A stretch of DNA of 64,000 nt from Adiantum capillus-veneris (lineage: Eukaryota; Streptophyta; Polypodiopsida; Polypodiales; Pteridaceae), in the NCBI GenBank assembly GCA_014529385.2, contig CM043946.1:39871558-39935557 (forward strand), written 5' to 3'. Positions 10,257 through 20,975 of this stretch are shown one piece after another. How positions within the stretch are numbered: position 1 is the stretch's first letter; each line of letters opens with the position of its first letter. Below the pieces are notes generated by a model that had not been told where the DNA came from, did no database searches, and worked only from the letters and a program-made list of their open reading frames with translations. A program made the translations under genes and the position numbers.

Positions 10257-10499
10257 AGGTCACGTCCTCCCGAGCTTAGTCTGCTCAGAATTTTGATTTG
10301 GGCTCATTTCGGCCTCCGTTTCCACTACAAGCAATACTGCACAGGCTATTTCGTCATTTTGTGCAGAATTTCTATCAGTGCCGTTTTCTGCATAACAGGT
10401 GCCTTACAGTCTTCTACGGTTTGTGCTATATAGCACAGGTTGTTCCCACTCCGTTTCTCCTATTTTCGGGTAGTTCTCACATCAGGTGCAGCATTTACC

Positions 10500-11232
10500 A
10501 TGGCTGACAACAACAACACAGATGTGTTCAAGATGTTTGCTGCTGAGGACAGGTTGGATGGGGACAACTACCCTATGTGGGCTTATGTGATGCAACATGT
10601 TCTTGTGTCAAAGGGTGTCTGGAACATTGTGCAAGGCATTGATGTACGTCCTAGTTCTGAGGATGTAGGCGATGTTGAGGATGTTGCAGGTCTTGCTGCA
10701 AGGATTGCATCTATTAGAGTTGTTTTGCCTACGGCAGAAGAAGCTCGTTGGGATGTTAAGGATGCGCTGGCTCATGCATTGATCGCGTTGTCTGTGAAGC
10801 ACACCATTGTTCCTCACATCCGTTCAACAAAATCTGCAAAACAGGCTTGGGATATTCTAGCAGGTCTTTATGCAAGCCGCAATGAGGCTAAAATTGCTTT
10901 GCTGCGTAAAGAGCTGGAGTCGAAGATTATGCATGAGGAAGATGATATGGACTCTTTCCTTGCTAGTGTCAAGGATATCAATGAGAAACTTATTTCTGCA
11001 GGTGAAGTTATTTCAGACAGTTCCCTTGTGTAGACTGTTCTTGATGCCTTACCAGATTCTTACCAGACTTTTGCCAGTACCTGCAGACTTATGACCCAAG
11101 GAAATCCAGAAGTTGTCAAGTTTGATGCATTATGCACATTGTTGTTGCAAGAGTCACTTTCCAGAAAAAATAGGACTAGACAACGTGCAGTTGAACAGGC
11201 TTTTATTGCTTCTCAAAGAAAAGGGTGGTAAT
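10500..11232 (+). pseudogene. Copia-D gag, N-terminal part
   Basis: Starts MADNNNTDVFKMF; the phrase LDGDNYPMWAYVMQ is the usual N-terminal copia gag signature (UBN2-type gag). The helical region AKQAWDILAGLYASRN and LRKELESKIMHE follow in order. An in-frame TAG at 11031-11033 interrupts an otherwise continuous frame that goes on (TVLDALPDSYQTF) to about 11230, where a second break shifts the frame. Structural protein of the virus-like particle; this copy cannot make it whole. Confidence 0.85.
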
Positions 11233-12108
11233 AGCAATGCAGCCACTTCTTATGGTTCTGCTGCGAGTGGCAAAAATTATGTTCCTAATGCTTCTGCTGC
11301 TGGCAGCAATTCGTCTGGAAATTCTGGTGATAAGGGCAAAAAGAAGATGCGTTGCCATTATTGTAAAGCCAATGATCACTTGATCAAGTCGCGTCCTAAG
11401 TTGAAGGCCAAAGAGGCTAAGAAGAAAGAGGGTGGTTCCACTGCAAATGCTGGTTCCACTACAAATGGAGCCATTGTTGAGTCTTCTGTGAAAGGAGACT
11501 GTGTTGCTGATGTTGATGCAGAATGGGCTTTTAGCGTAGAGTGCACTTACAATCCTGCTATCCATGATGCATGCTTGTCAGTTGCTGCAGATTCACATGT
11601 GTGGTATTTCGACAGTGGTGCTACAAAGCACATTACCTCACATCGTAAATTGTTTACCTCTCTCGAGTCTGTCCCTCATGGGAATTCAGTCACTTGTGCC
11701 AACAACGCCTCTTATCCAGTTCAGGGAGTTGGAAAGATTGTGCTTACTGTTGCTAATGGCAGTTCTTTCACACTTGTTGATGCACTTTATGTACCTGGGA
11801 TCAAGAAGAATCTCTTGTCTGTATCCGCACTTGCTAGACTTGGACTTGTAGTCAAATTTGTGGATGACAGATGTACAGTTCATGATCTCAGTTTTGGTGA
11901 TGAAATTGTTGCATCTGGGCTTTTGTGTCATGGGCTGTATAATCTCACTTTGTATGACAAGTGTGGACAAAATTTTGCAAATGTTGTTGCAGATTCAAGG
12001 GGTATTTTAGATGCAAAACTTTGGCATGCACGTTTTGGTCATCTGAATTTTGCCAATTTGTTGCGTTTGCAGAAATTTGATATGGTTGCATCTTTGCCGC
12101 CTCTTTAA
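11113..12108 (+). pseudogene. Copia-D zinc knuckle, protease and GAG-pre-integrase
   Basis: The useful frame begins near 11220. It has a zinc knuckle CHYCKANDHLIKSR in which the last cysteine is arginine, then the protease with an intact active site (WYFDSGATKHITS) and the typical end ALYVPGIKKNLLSV. The GAG-pre-integrase phrase LWHARFGHLNFANL follows. A TAA at 12106-12108 ends the frame; the domain continues in the same frame as CEGCILGKMQRSKF. Confidence 0.85.
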
Positions 12109-12384
12109 GCACCTATCAAACATGTTTGTGAAGGCTGTATTTTGGGCAAGATGCAGCGTTCTAAATTTCCACAGGATGGTTCAGTTCGGGCCACATGCAG
12201 GTTGGAGCTTGTGCACAGTGATGTTTGTGGGCCCATGAAAACTCCGTCCTTGGGAGATTACCTGTACTTCGTGACTTTCATTGATGATTACTCTAGGCAT
12301 GCATGGGTATTTCCGCTTAAAGCGAAGTCCGAAGTTTTTATGTGCTTCAAACAATTTCTGGCTATGGCTGAAAATGTCTCATGA
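12109..12384 (+). pseudogene. Copia-D integrase, first part
   Basis: Contains the zinc-finger end CEGCILGKMQ, the first catalytic aspartate in HSDVCGPMKTPSLG and the phrase FVTFIDDYSRHAWVFPLK. It stops after AMAENVS. The next expected block, which carries the second catalytic aspartate (D-N/R-G-G-E), is absent: the sequence jumps to HEFNAFLANRGIKH in another frame. A small deletion therefore removed the second active-site residue. Confidence 0.85.
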
Positions 12385-14356
12385 ATTTAATGCATTTCTG
12401 GCTAATCGTGGGATAAAACACCAATGTACAGTGCCTTATATGCCTCAACAAAATGGTGTTGCTGAGAGGAAAAACAGGTCACTGACAGAAATGGCACGAC
12501 GTATGGTCAAAAGTCAAGCTTTACCGCATTCTTTTTGGCTTGAGGCCATCATGTGTGCCACTTATGTACTTAACACTTGTCCTACGAAAGCTTTGCAGTC
12601 TATTACTCCATATGAATCATGGCATGATAGAAAGCCTTCTATTGAGCACATGCGTGTTTTTGGTTGTTTGGCATATGCTTTGGTGCCACAAGTGCAGCGC
12701 AGAAAATTGGATGATAAGGCTGTCAAATGTATTTTTGTTGGTTATAGTGCTGAAAGCAAAGGTTACAGGTTGTATCATCCGCAAACAAAACGTATTCTGG
12801 TTTCTCGGGATGTAGTGTTTGTGGAAGATTCTGTTCAGCCCTTGCTGTCATGTACTAGAGACAGTAATGTAAGCTCACAGGACATTTATGACACTTTGTT
12901 GTCTCTTTTCAGTGGTGGAAATACGAATGTAAGTTCCAATGAGGCAAATGTACAGCCTATGGGGGTTTCTGAAAATGTTATAGATCAGCGTATTACTGAT
13001 ACAGATGTACATGATGTACTTGATGAGGAAAGGGCTGAAAATGAGCAAGCTAGAGGTATGCCAAAATGGCTGGTGCACACTTTGCGTGACAGTAAATTGG
13101 ATGCACCTTTGTCTAGTCGTACTTGTTCGGGATCTCGCCATGCATCTTATGCATCAGGTTGTTATACTTTGGCTGTGTCTAGCTTACATGATGTTGAGGA
13201 GCCTCTGACTTTTGATGAAGCACAGAATTCAGAAAATTGGATGGATGACATGCAATCAGAATATGATGCACTTATAGAAAATGACACATGGACTTTATGT
13301 TATTTGCCTCCTGGCAAAAAGGCCATTGGTACGAAGTGGGTTTACAAGTTGAAACGCAAGCCAGATGGTGAGATTGATCGTCATAAGGCTCGGTTTGTTG
13401 CAAAGGGTTATGCACAACAAAAAGGCATAGATTATGAAGAGACTTTTGCTCCCACTTGTCATATGACTACTGTGCATTTTCTATGTGCATTGGCAGCTCA
13501 TTTTGGTTGGGATGTACATCAATCAGACAGTGTTACTGCTTTCTTGAATGGTGACATATTTGAGGAAGTTTATGTAACGCAGCCTCGCGGTTTTGTCATA
13601 AAAGGACAAGAGGACAAAGTGTGCAGATGTAAGAAGTCTTTGTATGGGTTGAAGCAATCTCCTCGTGCTTGGTATGAGAAAGCTGACACTCATTTGGTTA
13701 AACGAGGCTTTTGTAACAGTCCAACAGAAAGCACATTGTATGTAAAGCGTGAGGATGATGTATTTCTCATTGTGGTTCTTTATGTTGATGATTTGTTGAT
13801 CACTGGACCAAATGAGAGACATATTGCTGAATTTAAGGCTAATTTGAATGCTACTTTCAAGTTGAAAGATTTGGGGCTGTTGCATCATTATTTGGGTATA
13901 CAGTTTAAGCAGTGTGATGGTGGTATTGCCTTGTGTCAGAAAAGTTACATAGAGACATTGCTATGTAAGTTTGGACTTGAGGATTGCAAACCTATTGCCA
14001 CTCCCATGGAAACAGGTTTGAAGTTGAGTCTACATGATGCTGGCAATCCTACTGATGTCACTCTTTACCAAACTGTTGTTGGCTGCCTCATTTATGTATG
14101 CAACACGAGGCCAGATATTCAGTTTGCAGTCTCACAGGTCACCAGATTTATGCATAGCCCAGGGTCTAAGCAGTCAAGAGGATTTTCCGCTACCTTAGTG
14201 GCACTTTACATCTTGGCTTGTTTTATCCCAAGGGGGGATCATTTCCGCCAGACCTACATGCTTTTTCGGACTCAGATTGGGCTGGTTGTTTTGACACGTG
14301 AGTGTCCACAAGTGCTTTTTGTTTCATGCTTGGCAGTTCATGTATATCATGGTTGA
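12378..14356 (+). pseudogene. Copia-D integrase end and reverse transcriptase
   Basis: Resumes at HEFNAFLANRGIKHQ with the third catalytic residue region PQQNGVAERKNR, then the integrase C-terminal phrase CIFVGYSAESKGYRLY. Reverse transcriptase is long and open: KWVYKLKRKPDGE, RHKARFVAKGYAQ, SLYGLKQSPRAWY and the catalytic YVDDLLI. It runs through RPDIQFAVSQVTRFMHSP and then loses frame near 14185-14300 before RNase H. Reverse transcriptase itself looks intact in its catalytic core. Confidence 0.9.
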
Positions 14357-14727
14357 GCAAGAAGCAACTTACTGTGGCCACTTCGAGTTGTGAGGCTGAG
14401 TACAGGGCAGTCTTCACAGCTACGGTTGAGTGTGTATGGCTCAGACGCCTTATGGTTGATTTGGGTGTTGGACAGGACACTGCCAACACTATCTACACTG
14501 ACAGTCAGAGCGCATTGGTAGTTGCGAGGAACCCAGTTTTTCATGCTCGCACAAAGCACATTGAGGTGCATTACCACTATGTCAGGGAGAGGCTCTCAGC
14601 AGGAGAGATCAGCTTGGCTTATGTGCCAACACAGGACAACCTTGCAGATCTTTTCACAAAGGCATTGTCTCGTGAGAAGCTTGAAGCTTTCCGCAAAGCT
14701 TTGGGCTTACTCTCCTTTGTGGACTGA
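14302..14727 (+). pseudogene. Copia-D RNase H
   Basis: Contains SSCEAEYRAVFTATVECVWLRRL with the catalytic glutamate, the aspartate in YTDSQSALVVARNP, and KHIEVHYHYVRERL. It ends with the copia-typical DNLADLFTKALSREKLEAFRK. The first block (SDSDWAGC-like) is just upstream in another frame near 14260-14300, so one frameshift separates it. The frame ends about 70 bases before the polypurine tract, the normal arrangement. Confidence 0.9.
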
Positions 14728-14792
14728 TCATGTCCTCAGGGCATGGCACTTCCCTTTACTCATGTGCCAGCTCTCGTTCACCGCATCACTCC

Positions 14793-14802
14793 AGGGGGGA
14801 TT
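14793..14802 (+). other. Polypurine tract of Copia-D
   Basis: AGGGGGGATT, immediately before the 3' LTR start. Confidence 0.85.
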
Positions 14803-15028
14803 TGTTACCATATACATGTGGTAGTGATGTGTGTGAACACACTAGGACCACCGGGGCATTTTTTCCCTCTTTAGGACGTTTTTTCCCCGTGCATTGTATA
14901 TACGCCCATCACTCTAGGGCTATCTATCTTTCCATTGCATACTAAGAAACACACTCTCTATTGTGTGCCTTGGGCTTCCTTCGTCTTCTCCAAGCTGTGT
15001 GTGTTTCTCTGCAACCCTAATTCCAACA
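14803..15028 (+). repeat. 3' LTR of Copia-D
   Basis: 226 bases, near identical to the 5' LTR, followed by the second ATGAC. Confidence 0.95.
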
Positions 15029-15033
15029 ATGAC

Positions 15034-15377
15034 CGTACCTTCCACATGCATTGCAAATCCCATTGAATTTTACTCTAAAAGTAGGGCATTCATTGGTACT
15101 ATGCGGTCCATAGCATACTGAGCACCATTGTTGCTCCCTTCTTGGATACATATGATTCTTTTGCGTAGCACAATTATCTCTAAGACTCTCTTGAATAGCC
15201 TTGGTGAGATCTGCTAAAGTCATCTCAGATATCTTTGGCTCCTTAGCAATAGGCATTAGGGTCATTAGCTGATGCCCCGATGCTTGCGAGCTAATAGATT
15301 TAGGCTCAACAGACACTCTTTCTCCTTGAATCATTAAATTATTCTCCAATTGGATGGCATTGGTGGTGACTGCTTCG
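15034..15377 (-). pseudogene. Gypsy-1 gag, central part
   Basis: Minus-strand frame from the breakpoint at 15377: SEAVTTNAIQLENNLMIQ, a helical stretch with KEPKISEMTLADLTKAIQ, then CSVCYGPHSTNEC (C-X2-C-X3-H-X4-C) and the start of a second knuckle CNACGRYGH, which Copia-D cuts. The frame resumes at 10009. The MHFCSPMLNI beginning of the open frame belongs to Copia-B1, not to Gypsy-1. Confidence 0.8.
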
Positions 15378-15378
15378 C
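15377..15378. other. Left inversion breakpoint
   Basis: To the left is minus-strand Gypsy-1 gag, to the right plus-strand Copia-B1 gag. The Copia-B1 side starts CTTATGTTCAGCATGGGAG, homologous to Copia-B2 near 35280-35300. The partner breakpoint is at 41060/41061. See findings. Confidence 0.8.
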
Positions 15379-16986
15379 TTATGTTCAGCATGGGAGAGCA
15401 AAAGTGCATCCAACAAAGTTTTTCTCATGAAAAAGCTTATGAAGCTCAACATGAAAGAAGGTAGCACAGTTTCTGGTCACTTAAATGAGTTCAACTCCTT
15501 GTTCAGTCAGCTGACATCTCAGGGCTTTAAGGAGTTTGACGATGAACTCAAGTCTATATTCTTGTTATGCTCTCTACCCAGTTCATGGGATATCTTTTGC
15601 ACAACCATTAGCAATTCGGCTCCGAATGGCAAGTTAGAGTTCAATGCTATCACAGATGCGTTGCTCACTGAAGAGATTCGTCGTAAATCTCTCGATGGTG
15701 CTAGTCATGGAGATGCATATATGGTTGGCAGTTCAACAAAGGCAAGAGGCCGTGAGACAGGAACAAATACAAAAGCAAAAGTAGAGAGCGAAATCCTCGT
15801 AGTCCTAGTAGACACAGGAACCAAAGTAGAGACCGCAATGCCAGAAATGTCGAGTGTTACTATTGCCACAAGAAGGGTCATTACAAAAAGGATTGTCGTA
15901 GTTTCCTAAGAGATCAGAAAAACATGAAAAAGGATAATTCTGGCAAAGGCAAAAGTACAGTAAAGATTGAGGAGCTCAATATTGTTGAGTCTCCCATACC
16001 TACCACTGCAGTAGAGGATGCTCCTCCTCCAGTGATGCTCATTATGCCCACAGAGATTCATGCCTAGGTGACAACAGATGCCTCATATGTTCTCATTTTC
16101 ACTTCAGATCTCACTCCAGATGCTTTGGTTGCACAGGATGAGGGTTATGCACAGAATTGGATTCTTGATTCTGGTGCAAGTTTTCATGTCACACCGCATA
16201 GAGAGTGGTTTTCCTCTTATGCATCCATGCATGGAATACTCAAGCTTGGTGATTCCTATGAGCTTGACATTATTGACATTGGTGATGTGAAACTTCATAT
16301 GCATAGTGGCACTACTTTTGTGCTGCAGAATGTCAGACATGTGCCCAAGCTTACGAAAAGCTTGCTTTCTATAGGGCAATTGGATGATCTTGGCTACACT
16401 ACAGTTTTTGGTAATCGTTCTTGGATGATCCGCAAGAACAACCTTATCATGATGAAAGGTAATAAAAATGGATCCTTATACTCTTTGTTTGTTTTGAGTG
16501 TCGACGAACACTCTATCTATGTTGCCGAGTTGCCGTCTCCTGAGTTGTGGCATAGCCGGCTAGGCCAAATTAGCCAAAAGGGAATGAAAACACTTCAGCG
16601 TTTTGGCTACTTACCTGTGTTAGATTACACGGACTTTCCATTGTGTGAGCATTGTCTATATGGAAAACATACTAGATTGACATCTTCGCCATTGAATAAG
16701 AAACTAGGTGAACCTCTAGACTTGGTGCATAGTGATTTGTGTGGTCCAATGCCACATAAAACTCTAGGAGGGGCGAACTACTTTCTCACGTTCATAGATG
16801 ATTCTACCAGAAAGGTGTGGGTGTATCTCCTTAAGCGTAAGGAAGAAGTCTTTTCGACATTCCAAAAATTCCTTGCCATGGTTGAGAACCAATCAGGAAC
16901 AAAGCTCAAAGCTTTTCTCACGGACAATGGTGGAGAATACGTCTCCACAAAGTTCAAGGATTTTTGCAATAGAAAAGGCATTCGGC
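15378..16986 (+). pseudogene. Copia-B1 middle: gag end, protease, integrase start
   Basis: Starts within gag (AWERKSASNKVFLMKKL) because the inversion removed the first part, now at 41061-41322. The gag frame is open to about 15750, then shifts; the zinc knuckle CYYCHKKGHYKKDC is in the shifted frame near 15865. A TAG at 16066 is followed by the protease (WILDSGASFHVTPH, intact active site), VRHVPKLTKSLLSIGQL, GAG-pre-integrase (LWHSRLGQISQKGM) and integrase with HSDLCGPM and FLTDNGGEYVSTKF. It ends at FCNRKGI against a G homopolymer; the rest of integrase and reverse transcriptase are missing. Confidence 0.85.
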
Positions 16987-17005
16987 GGGGGGGGGGGGGG
17001 GGGGG
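16987..17005. repeat. G homopolymer (19 bases)
   Basis: An uninterrupted run of G at the junction between truncated Copia-B1 integrase and the short lead-in to Copia-C. Confidence 0.95.
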
Positions 17006-17015
17006 AAGTCATTGA

Positions 17016-17749
17016 TGTTAAGTATGGAGCCTGATTTACCCTTGTAATTTTCTGTGGTAAAAGCGCACATTTGTAAGGCCCCCATTATGAGGAGAAGCCA
17101 TCGTGCGTGAAGGTAAATCACTCACCGGAAACCAAAATTTTTACAGTCAAAGGGGCAACTTTAGGGGCCTCAGGGACGGAAGCCCCCGAGACTTTTTTTT
17201 TCCCTCGCCGGAATATTATGGCCGGACGGCGGCCGGAAAACAACCGTCTCTTGGCCGGTGGCCAGTGGTTGGAAGTCAATGGCCGCTGGCCGGTGGCCGA
17301 ATTCAAAAGCGGACTTGTCTTCTCAAGGGCGGCCACACATGGGCGGATTGAAGGGTCCGATTTGGACTTGTCTACACAAGGGCGGCTACACATGGCTGCC
17401 TCTCATGAGAGAGGGCAGCCCTTTTGGCCTATAAAAGGAGGCCATTTCTACACACATTTTATAGTGTGAAGTTGATGCAACAAGGTGAGTGTGAGGTGGT
17501 GAGAGTGAAGCAATGCGGGAGCTCCATTAAGGGTATAATCCCTTTGTAAACTACTTCTTGTTTTGAAGTACTAAAGCCATTGAGTGGCTGCTTTCCCGTG
17601 GACGTAGCCCACAGTGGGTGAACTACGTATATCGTGTGTACTCTCTCTCTCTCTCTCTCTCTACTCTATAATCTCGTGTATGTAAATCTGTCTCTCTCCA
17701 TTAAGTATTCTACTCAATTATCTATTTAGCTACGTTTTATTTCCTAACA
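17016..17749 (+). repeat. 5' LTR of Copia-C
   Basis: Starts TGTTAAGTATGGAGCC, ends TTTCCTAACA. It has a GC-rich block of repeated GGCCGG/CCGGTGGCC words (17220-17300), a TATA box at 17430 and a (CT)n tract at 17641-17664. Confidence 0.92.
17430..17437 (+). promoter_or_regulatory. TATA box of the Copia-C LTR
   Basis: TATAAAAG within GGCCTATAAAAGGAGGCC, conserved in the minus-strand solo LTR (GGCCTCCTTTTATAGGCC near 27908-27925). The flanking GGCC words form a short palindrome around it. Transcription of the element would start about 30 bases downstream. Confidence 0.75.
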
Positions 17750-17751
17750 AT

Positions 17752-17763
17752 TGGTATCAGAGC
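17752..17763 (+). other. Primer-binding site of Copia-C
   Basis: TGGTATCAGAGC, exact consensus, two bases after the LTR. Confidence 0.95.
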
Positions 17764-17822
17764 AAGGTTTGCGCATAGCTAAATTATCTCAAGGAAAGGA
17801 TTCCTTGAATTGAGTGGGAGTT

Positions 17823-18638
17823 ATGGCGGAGGAAGGGAAGCTCAAGATTGAGAAGTTCAACGGCAAAAACTACCAACATTGGAAGATGCAGATTGAAGAC
17901 TATCTCTACCAGAAGGACCTCTATTTGCCACTAGGCGGTCTTGCGAAGAAGCCCGCAACAATGGCAGATGAAGCATGGATTGTCCTTGATCGAAAGACAC
18001 TAGGAACAATCCGGTTAAGCTTGGCGTCAACGGTGGCCTTCAATGTTTCAGAGATGAAGATCACGGAGGACTTGATGAAGTCACTTGATGACTTCTACGA
18101 GAAACCATCGGCATCCAATAAGGTATTTCTTATGAAGCGCTTGTTCAATCTAAAGATGGCAGAGAACGGTTCAGTTTTGCAGAACACCTAAATGACTTTA
18201 ACACAAACATAAGTCAACTTCGATCAGTGAAATTCAATTCGATGACGAAGTGGGAGCTCTCCTTATACTATCATCTCTACCGGATAGTTGGGACAGCCTT
18301 GTGATGGCTGTAAGTAATTCTATCTCTGGTACAAATACTCTTAAGTTTGATGATGTTGTGGGTGTTCTCTTAAGTGAGGAAATACGAAGGAGAAGCATAG
18401 GAGAATCATCAAGTGCTACATTGTCAGTGGAAACAAGAGGAAGGCCTAAGGAGAGGTTCAAAAGCCAAAAGGGTCGTGATCGCTCAAGACGAAGCAAGTC
18501 ACGCACAAAGTCAGTTCTTGAATGTTGGAACTGCGGCAAGAAGGGCCACATCAAGAAGGACTGCTGGTCTAAGAAGAAGAAGGAGACCGAGTCTCAAGAC
18601 AACAAGCCAAATCGGAGGCCAATGTGGCAGGTAAAGTA
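17823..18638 (+). pseudogene. Copia-C gag
   Basis: Starts MAEEGKLKIEKFNGKNYQHW, the classic copia gag N-terminus (the Met at 17823 gives the expected start). KPSASNKVFLMKRLFNLKM follows. A frameshift near 18170-18190 turns the frame into a stop (VLQNT), and the gag continues in another frame as SLPDSWDSLVMAVSN and LLSEEIRRRS. The zinc knuckle CWNCGKKGHIKKDC is intact. One or two repaired shifts would give a normal-length gag; as is, it is broken. Confidence 0.88.
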
Positions 18639-20975
18639 GAGCAAGATGCTCTAATTCTCTCATTAGACAATGTGTCTAATTCTTGGATAGTCGATTCCGG
18701 GGCTTCATTCCATGCGACACCACACAAGCAACATTTCCAAGACTATACCAAAGGTAATTTTGGGTATGTATACTTGGGAGATGATGAAGCTTGTGAGATT
18801 GTCGGCAAAGGTACAGTTTCTGTCAAAACTGCTAACGGAAATGAATGGAAGCTTAAAGATGTTAGGCATGTTCCTTCTCTTCGCAAAAATTTGATCTCTA
18901 CAGGACAATTGGACGATGAAGGTCACAACATTGCATTCGGAAACAAACGGTGGAAGATCTCAAAGGGATCTTTGGTGGTTGCCAAGGGAGAAAAAGTCGG
19001 TACACTTTACTTGTGTACTGTTAGCACGCAACCTTCAGCTTGTGCAGCAACTACAGAAGTTGACAGTGCGATGTGGCACTACCGACTTGGGCATATGAGT
19101 GCCAAAGGAATGCAAATCCTTCAAACAAAGAAGCTTCTACCAAGTTTGAAAGAAGTGGACTTAGAGTTCTGTGAAGATTGTGTTTATGGTAAACAAAAGA
19201 GGGTAAAATTTCAAAAATCAGGAAATGAAAGAAAAAATAAAAAACTTGAGTTGGTTCATTCTGATGTTTGGGGTCCTGCAAGTACACCATCACTTGGTGG
19301 CTCATTGTACTATGTAACATTCATAGACGATGCGACTAGTAAAACATGGGTTTATGTCATGAAGAATAAATCCGATGTATTTTCCATATTTCAAAGGTGG
19401 AAATCCTTTGTGGAGAATGAAACAGGTACCAAGGTTAAATGCCTCAGATCCGACAATGGAGACAAATATTGCGGCCAAGCTTTTGAAAGCTTTTGTGCTA
19501 GCAATGGCATTCGGAGGCAAAGGACAACCCCAAGGACACCTCAACAAAATGGTATTTCAGAAAGGATGAACATGACAATCATGGAGCGAGCACGAAGCAT
19601 GCGGCTACATGCAGGCCTACCGCATGAGCTTTGGGCGGAAGCTGTAAGTACGTCTGTGTACTTAATCAATCGGTCACCCTCAACAGCATTGGATGGGGGA
19701 GTTCCAGAAGAGGCATGGACAGGTAAACCGGTGAATTATGCATTTCTCAAAGTGTTTGGGTATGAGGCTTTCATGCACATAGATAGAAGCCTAAGATCAA
19801 AGCTAGATGCAAAGTCCAAAAAGTGTTTCTTCATTGGCTATGGAGAAGGTGACTTTGGGTATCACCTATGGAATCCTGAAGATGGTAAAATCTTAAGGAG
19901 TAGGGATGTAATTTTTAACGAACAAAATATGTGCAAAAATTACTTGGAAAGAAAACAAACAAAAGAAACAGATGATGAGTACATGGAGCTTGAGGACGGT
20001 GAAGACTCAAGGACTGCAAACGGTGACAATGTGCAACAACGTCAACCAAATGACGAGCCTCAACCTATTCCCCGAAGATCTACAAGAGCAAGTAGACCTC
20101 CAGAAAGGTTTGTTCCTTCCTTCAACCATCTCTTGATCTCAGATTCTGGAGAGCCGGAATCATATGAAGAAGCTATGCAACATGAATCCAAAGAAGAATG
20201 GACGAAGAGCATGCAAGTGGAGATGGACTCACTACATCGCAACCAAACATGGAAATTGGTTGAGTTGCCTAAAGGTAAGCGGGCACTTCAAAACAAATGG
20301 GTGTACAAGGTGAAGGAAGAAGAAGGTGGGAAGAAAAGGTACAAGTCTAGGCTTGTGGTAAAATGTTTTTCTCAAAATAAAGGTATTGACTTCAATGAAA
20401 TATTTTCTCCTGTTGTAAAAATGAACTCAATTAGGCTTGTCTTAAGCCTTGTGGCTACTCATGATCTAAATCTCGAGCAAATGGATGTAAATACGGCATT
20501 CCCTCACGGTGACTTAGAGGAGGAAATCTACATGCTTCAACCAAAGGGGTATGAAGTAAAAGGTAAGGAGAAAATGGTTTGTAGATTAAAGAAGAGCTTG
20601 TATGGTTTAAAGCAAGCATCAAGACAATGGTACTTGAAGTTTGATCGATGGATGTTGGATCATGGATTCACAAGATGCAACTCGGATCACTGCGTCTACA
20701 CGAAGAATTTGGGAGATGGGAAATTCATCATCCTAATGTTGTATGTTGATGACATGTTGATTGCAAGTGCTAACATGCAGGACATCAAAGACCTAAAAGA
20801 GGAGTTGTCTAAATCTTTTTCAATGAAAGATTTAGGTGCTGCAAAGAGGATACTTGGTATGAAAATATCAAGGGACAGGACGAAGAAGACAATAAAGCTA
20901 TCTCAAGAAGGTACTAGAAAGGTTTACAATGCAAAATGCAAAACCAGTTTCTACACCTTTGGCTGGTCATTTTAA
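18624..20975 (+). pseudogene. Copia-C pol: protease, integrase, reverse transcriptase
   Basis: A 783-codon open frame. Protease: SWIVDSGASFHATPH near residue 25. GAG-pre-integrase: MWHYRLGHMSAKGMQ near residue 150. Integrase: HSDVWGPASTPSLGG, then RSDNGDKYCG (normally D-N-G-G-E-Y, here G-D-K) and TPQQNGISERMN with its catalytic glutamate. Reverse transcriptase: WVYKVKEEEGGKKRYKSRLV, SLYGLKQASRQWYLKF and YVDDMLIA. A frame break near 20915-20940 ends it; the last residues (TSFYTFGWSF) are out of frame. It is the longest open pol in the window. Confidence 0.9.

Larger units (their letters stand above)
10015..15028 (+). mobile_element. Copia-D, nearly complete recent Ty1/copia element
   Basis: 5014 bases with LTRs of 228 and 226 bases, primer site, polypurine tract and the perfect target duplication ATGAC (10010-10014 and 15029-15033). 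The LTRs differ by about four substitutions and a few homopolymer-length changes by hand count, so it is the youngest datable insertion here. Gag, protease, integrase, reverse transcriptase and RNase H are in the copia order. Stops, frameshifts and an integrase deletion make it defective. It sits inside a zinc knuckle of Gypsy-1 gag. Confidence 0.95.
5093..15377 (-). mobile_element. Gypsy-1, gag to 3' end (3' portion)
   Basis: Internal region of a Ty3/gypsy-type element read on the minus strand from an inversion breakpoint at 15377 to the polypurine tract at 5093. It holds the second half of gag with zinc knuckles, a retroviral-type aspartic protease, and then sequence without any reverse transcriptase, RNase H or integrase motif that I can find. 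Its 5' LTR and gag start lie at 37699-41060 on the plus strand. Copia-D interrupts it at 10015-15028. I infer a non-autonomous gag-protease element that needs enzymes from a relative. Confidence 0.8.

Noticed and set aside
15378-16986. Separate 5'-truncated copia insertion in Gypsy-1
   Set aside because: The missing gag start is at 41061-41322 with the complementary break, so inversion explains it better than truncation.
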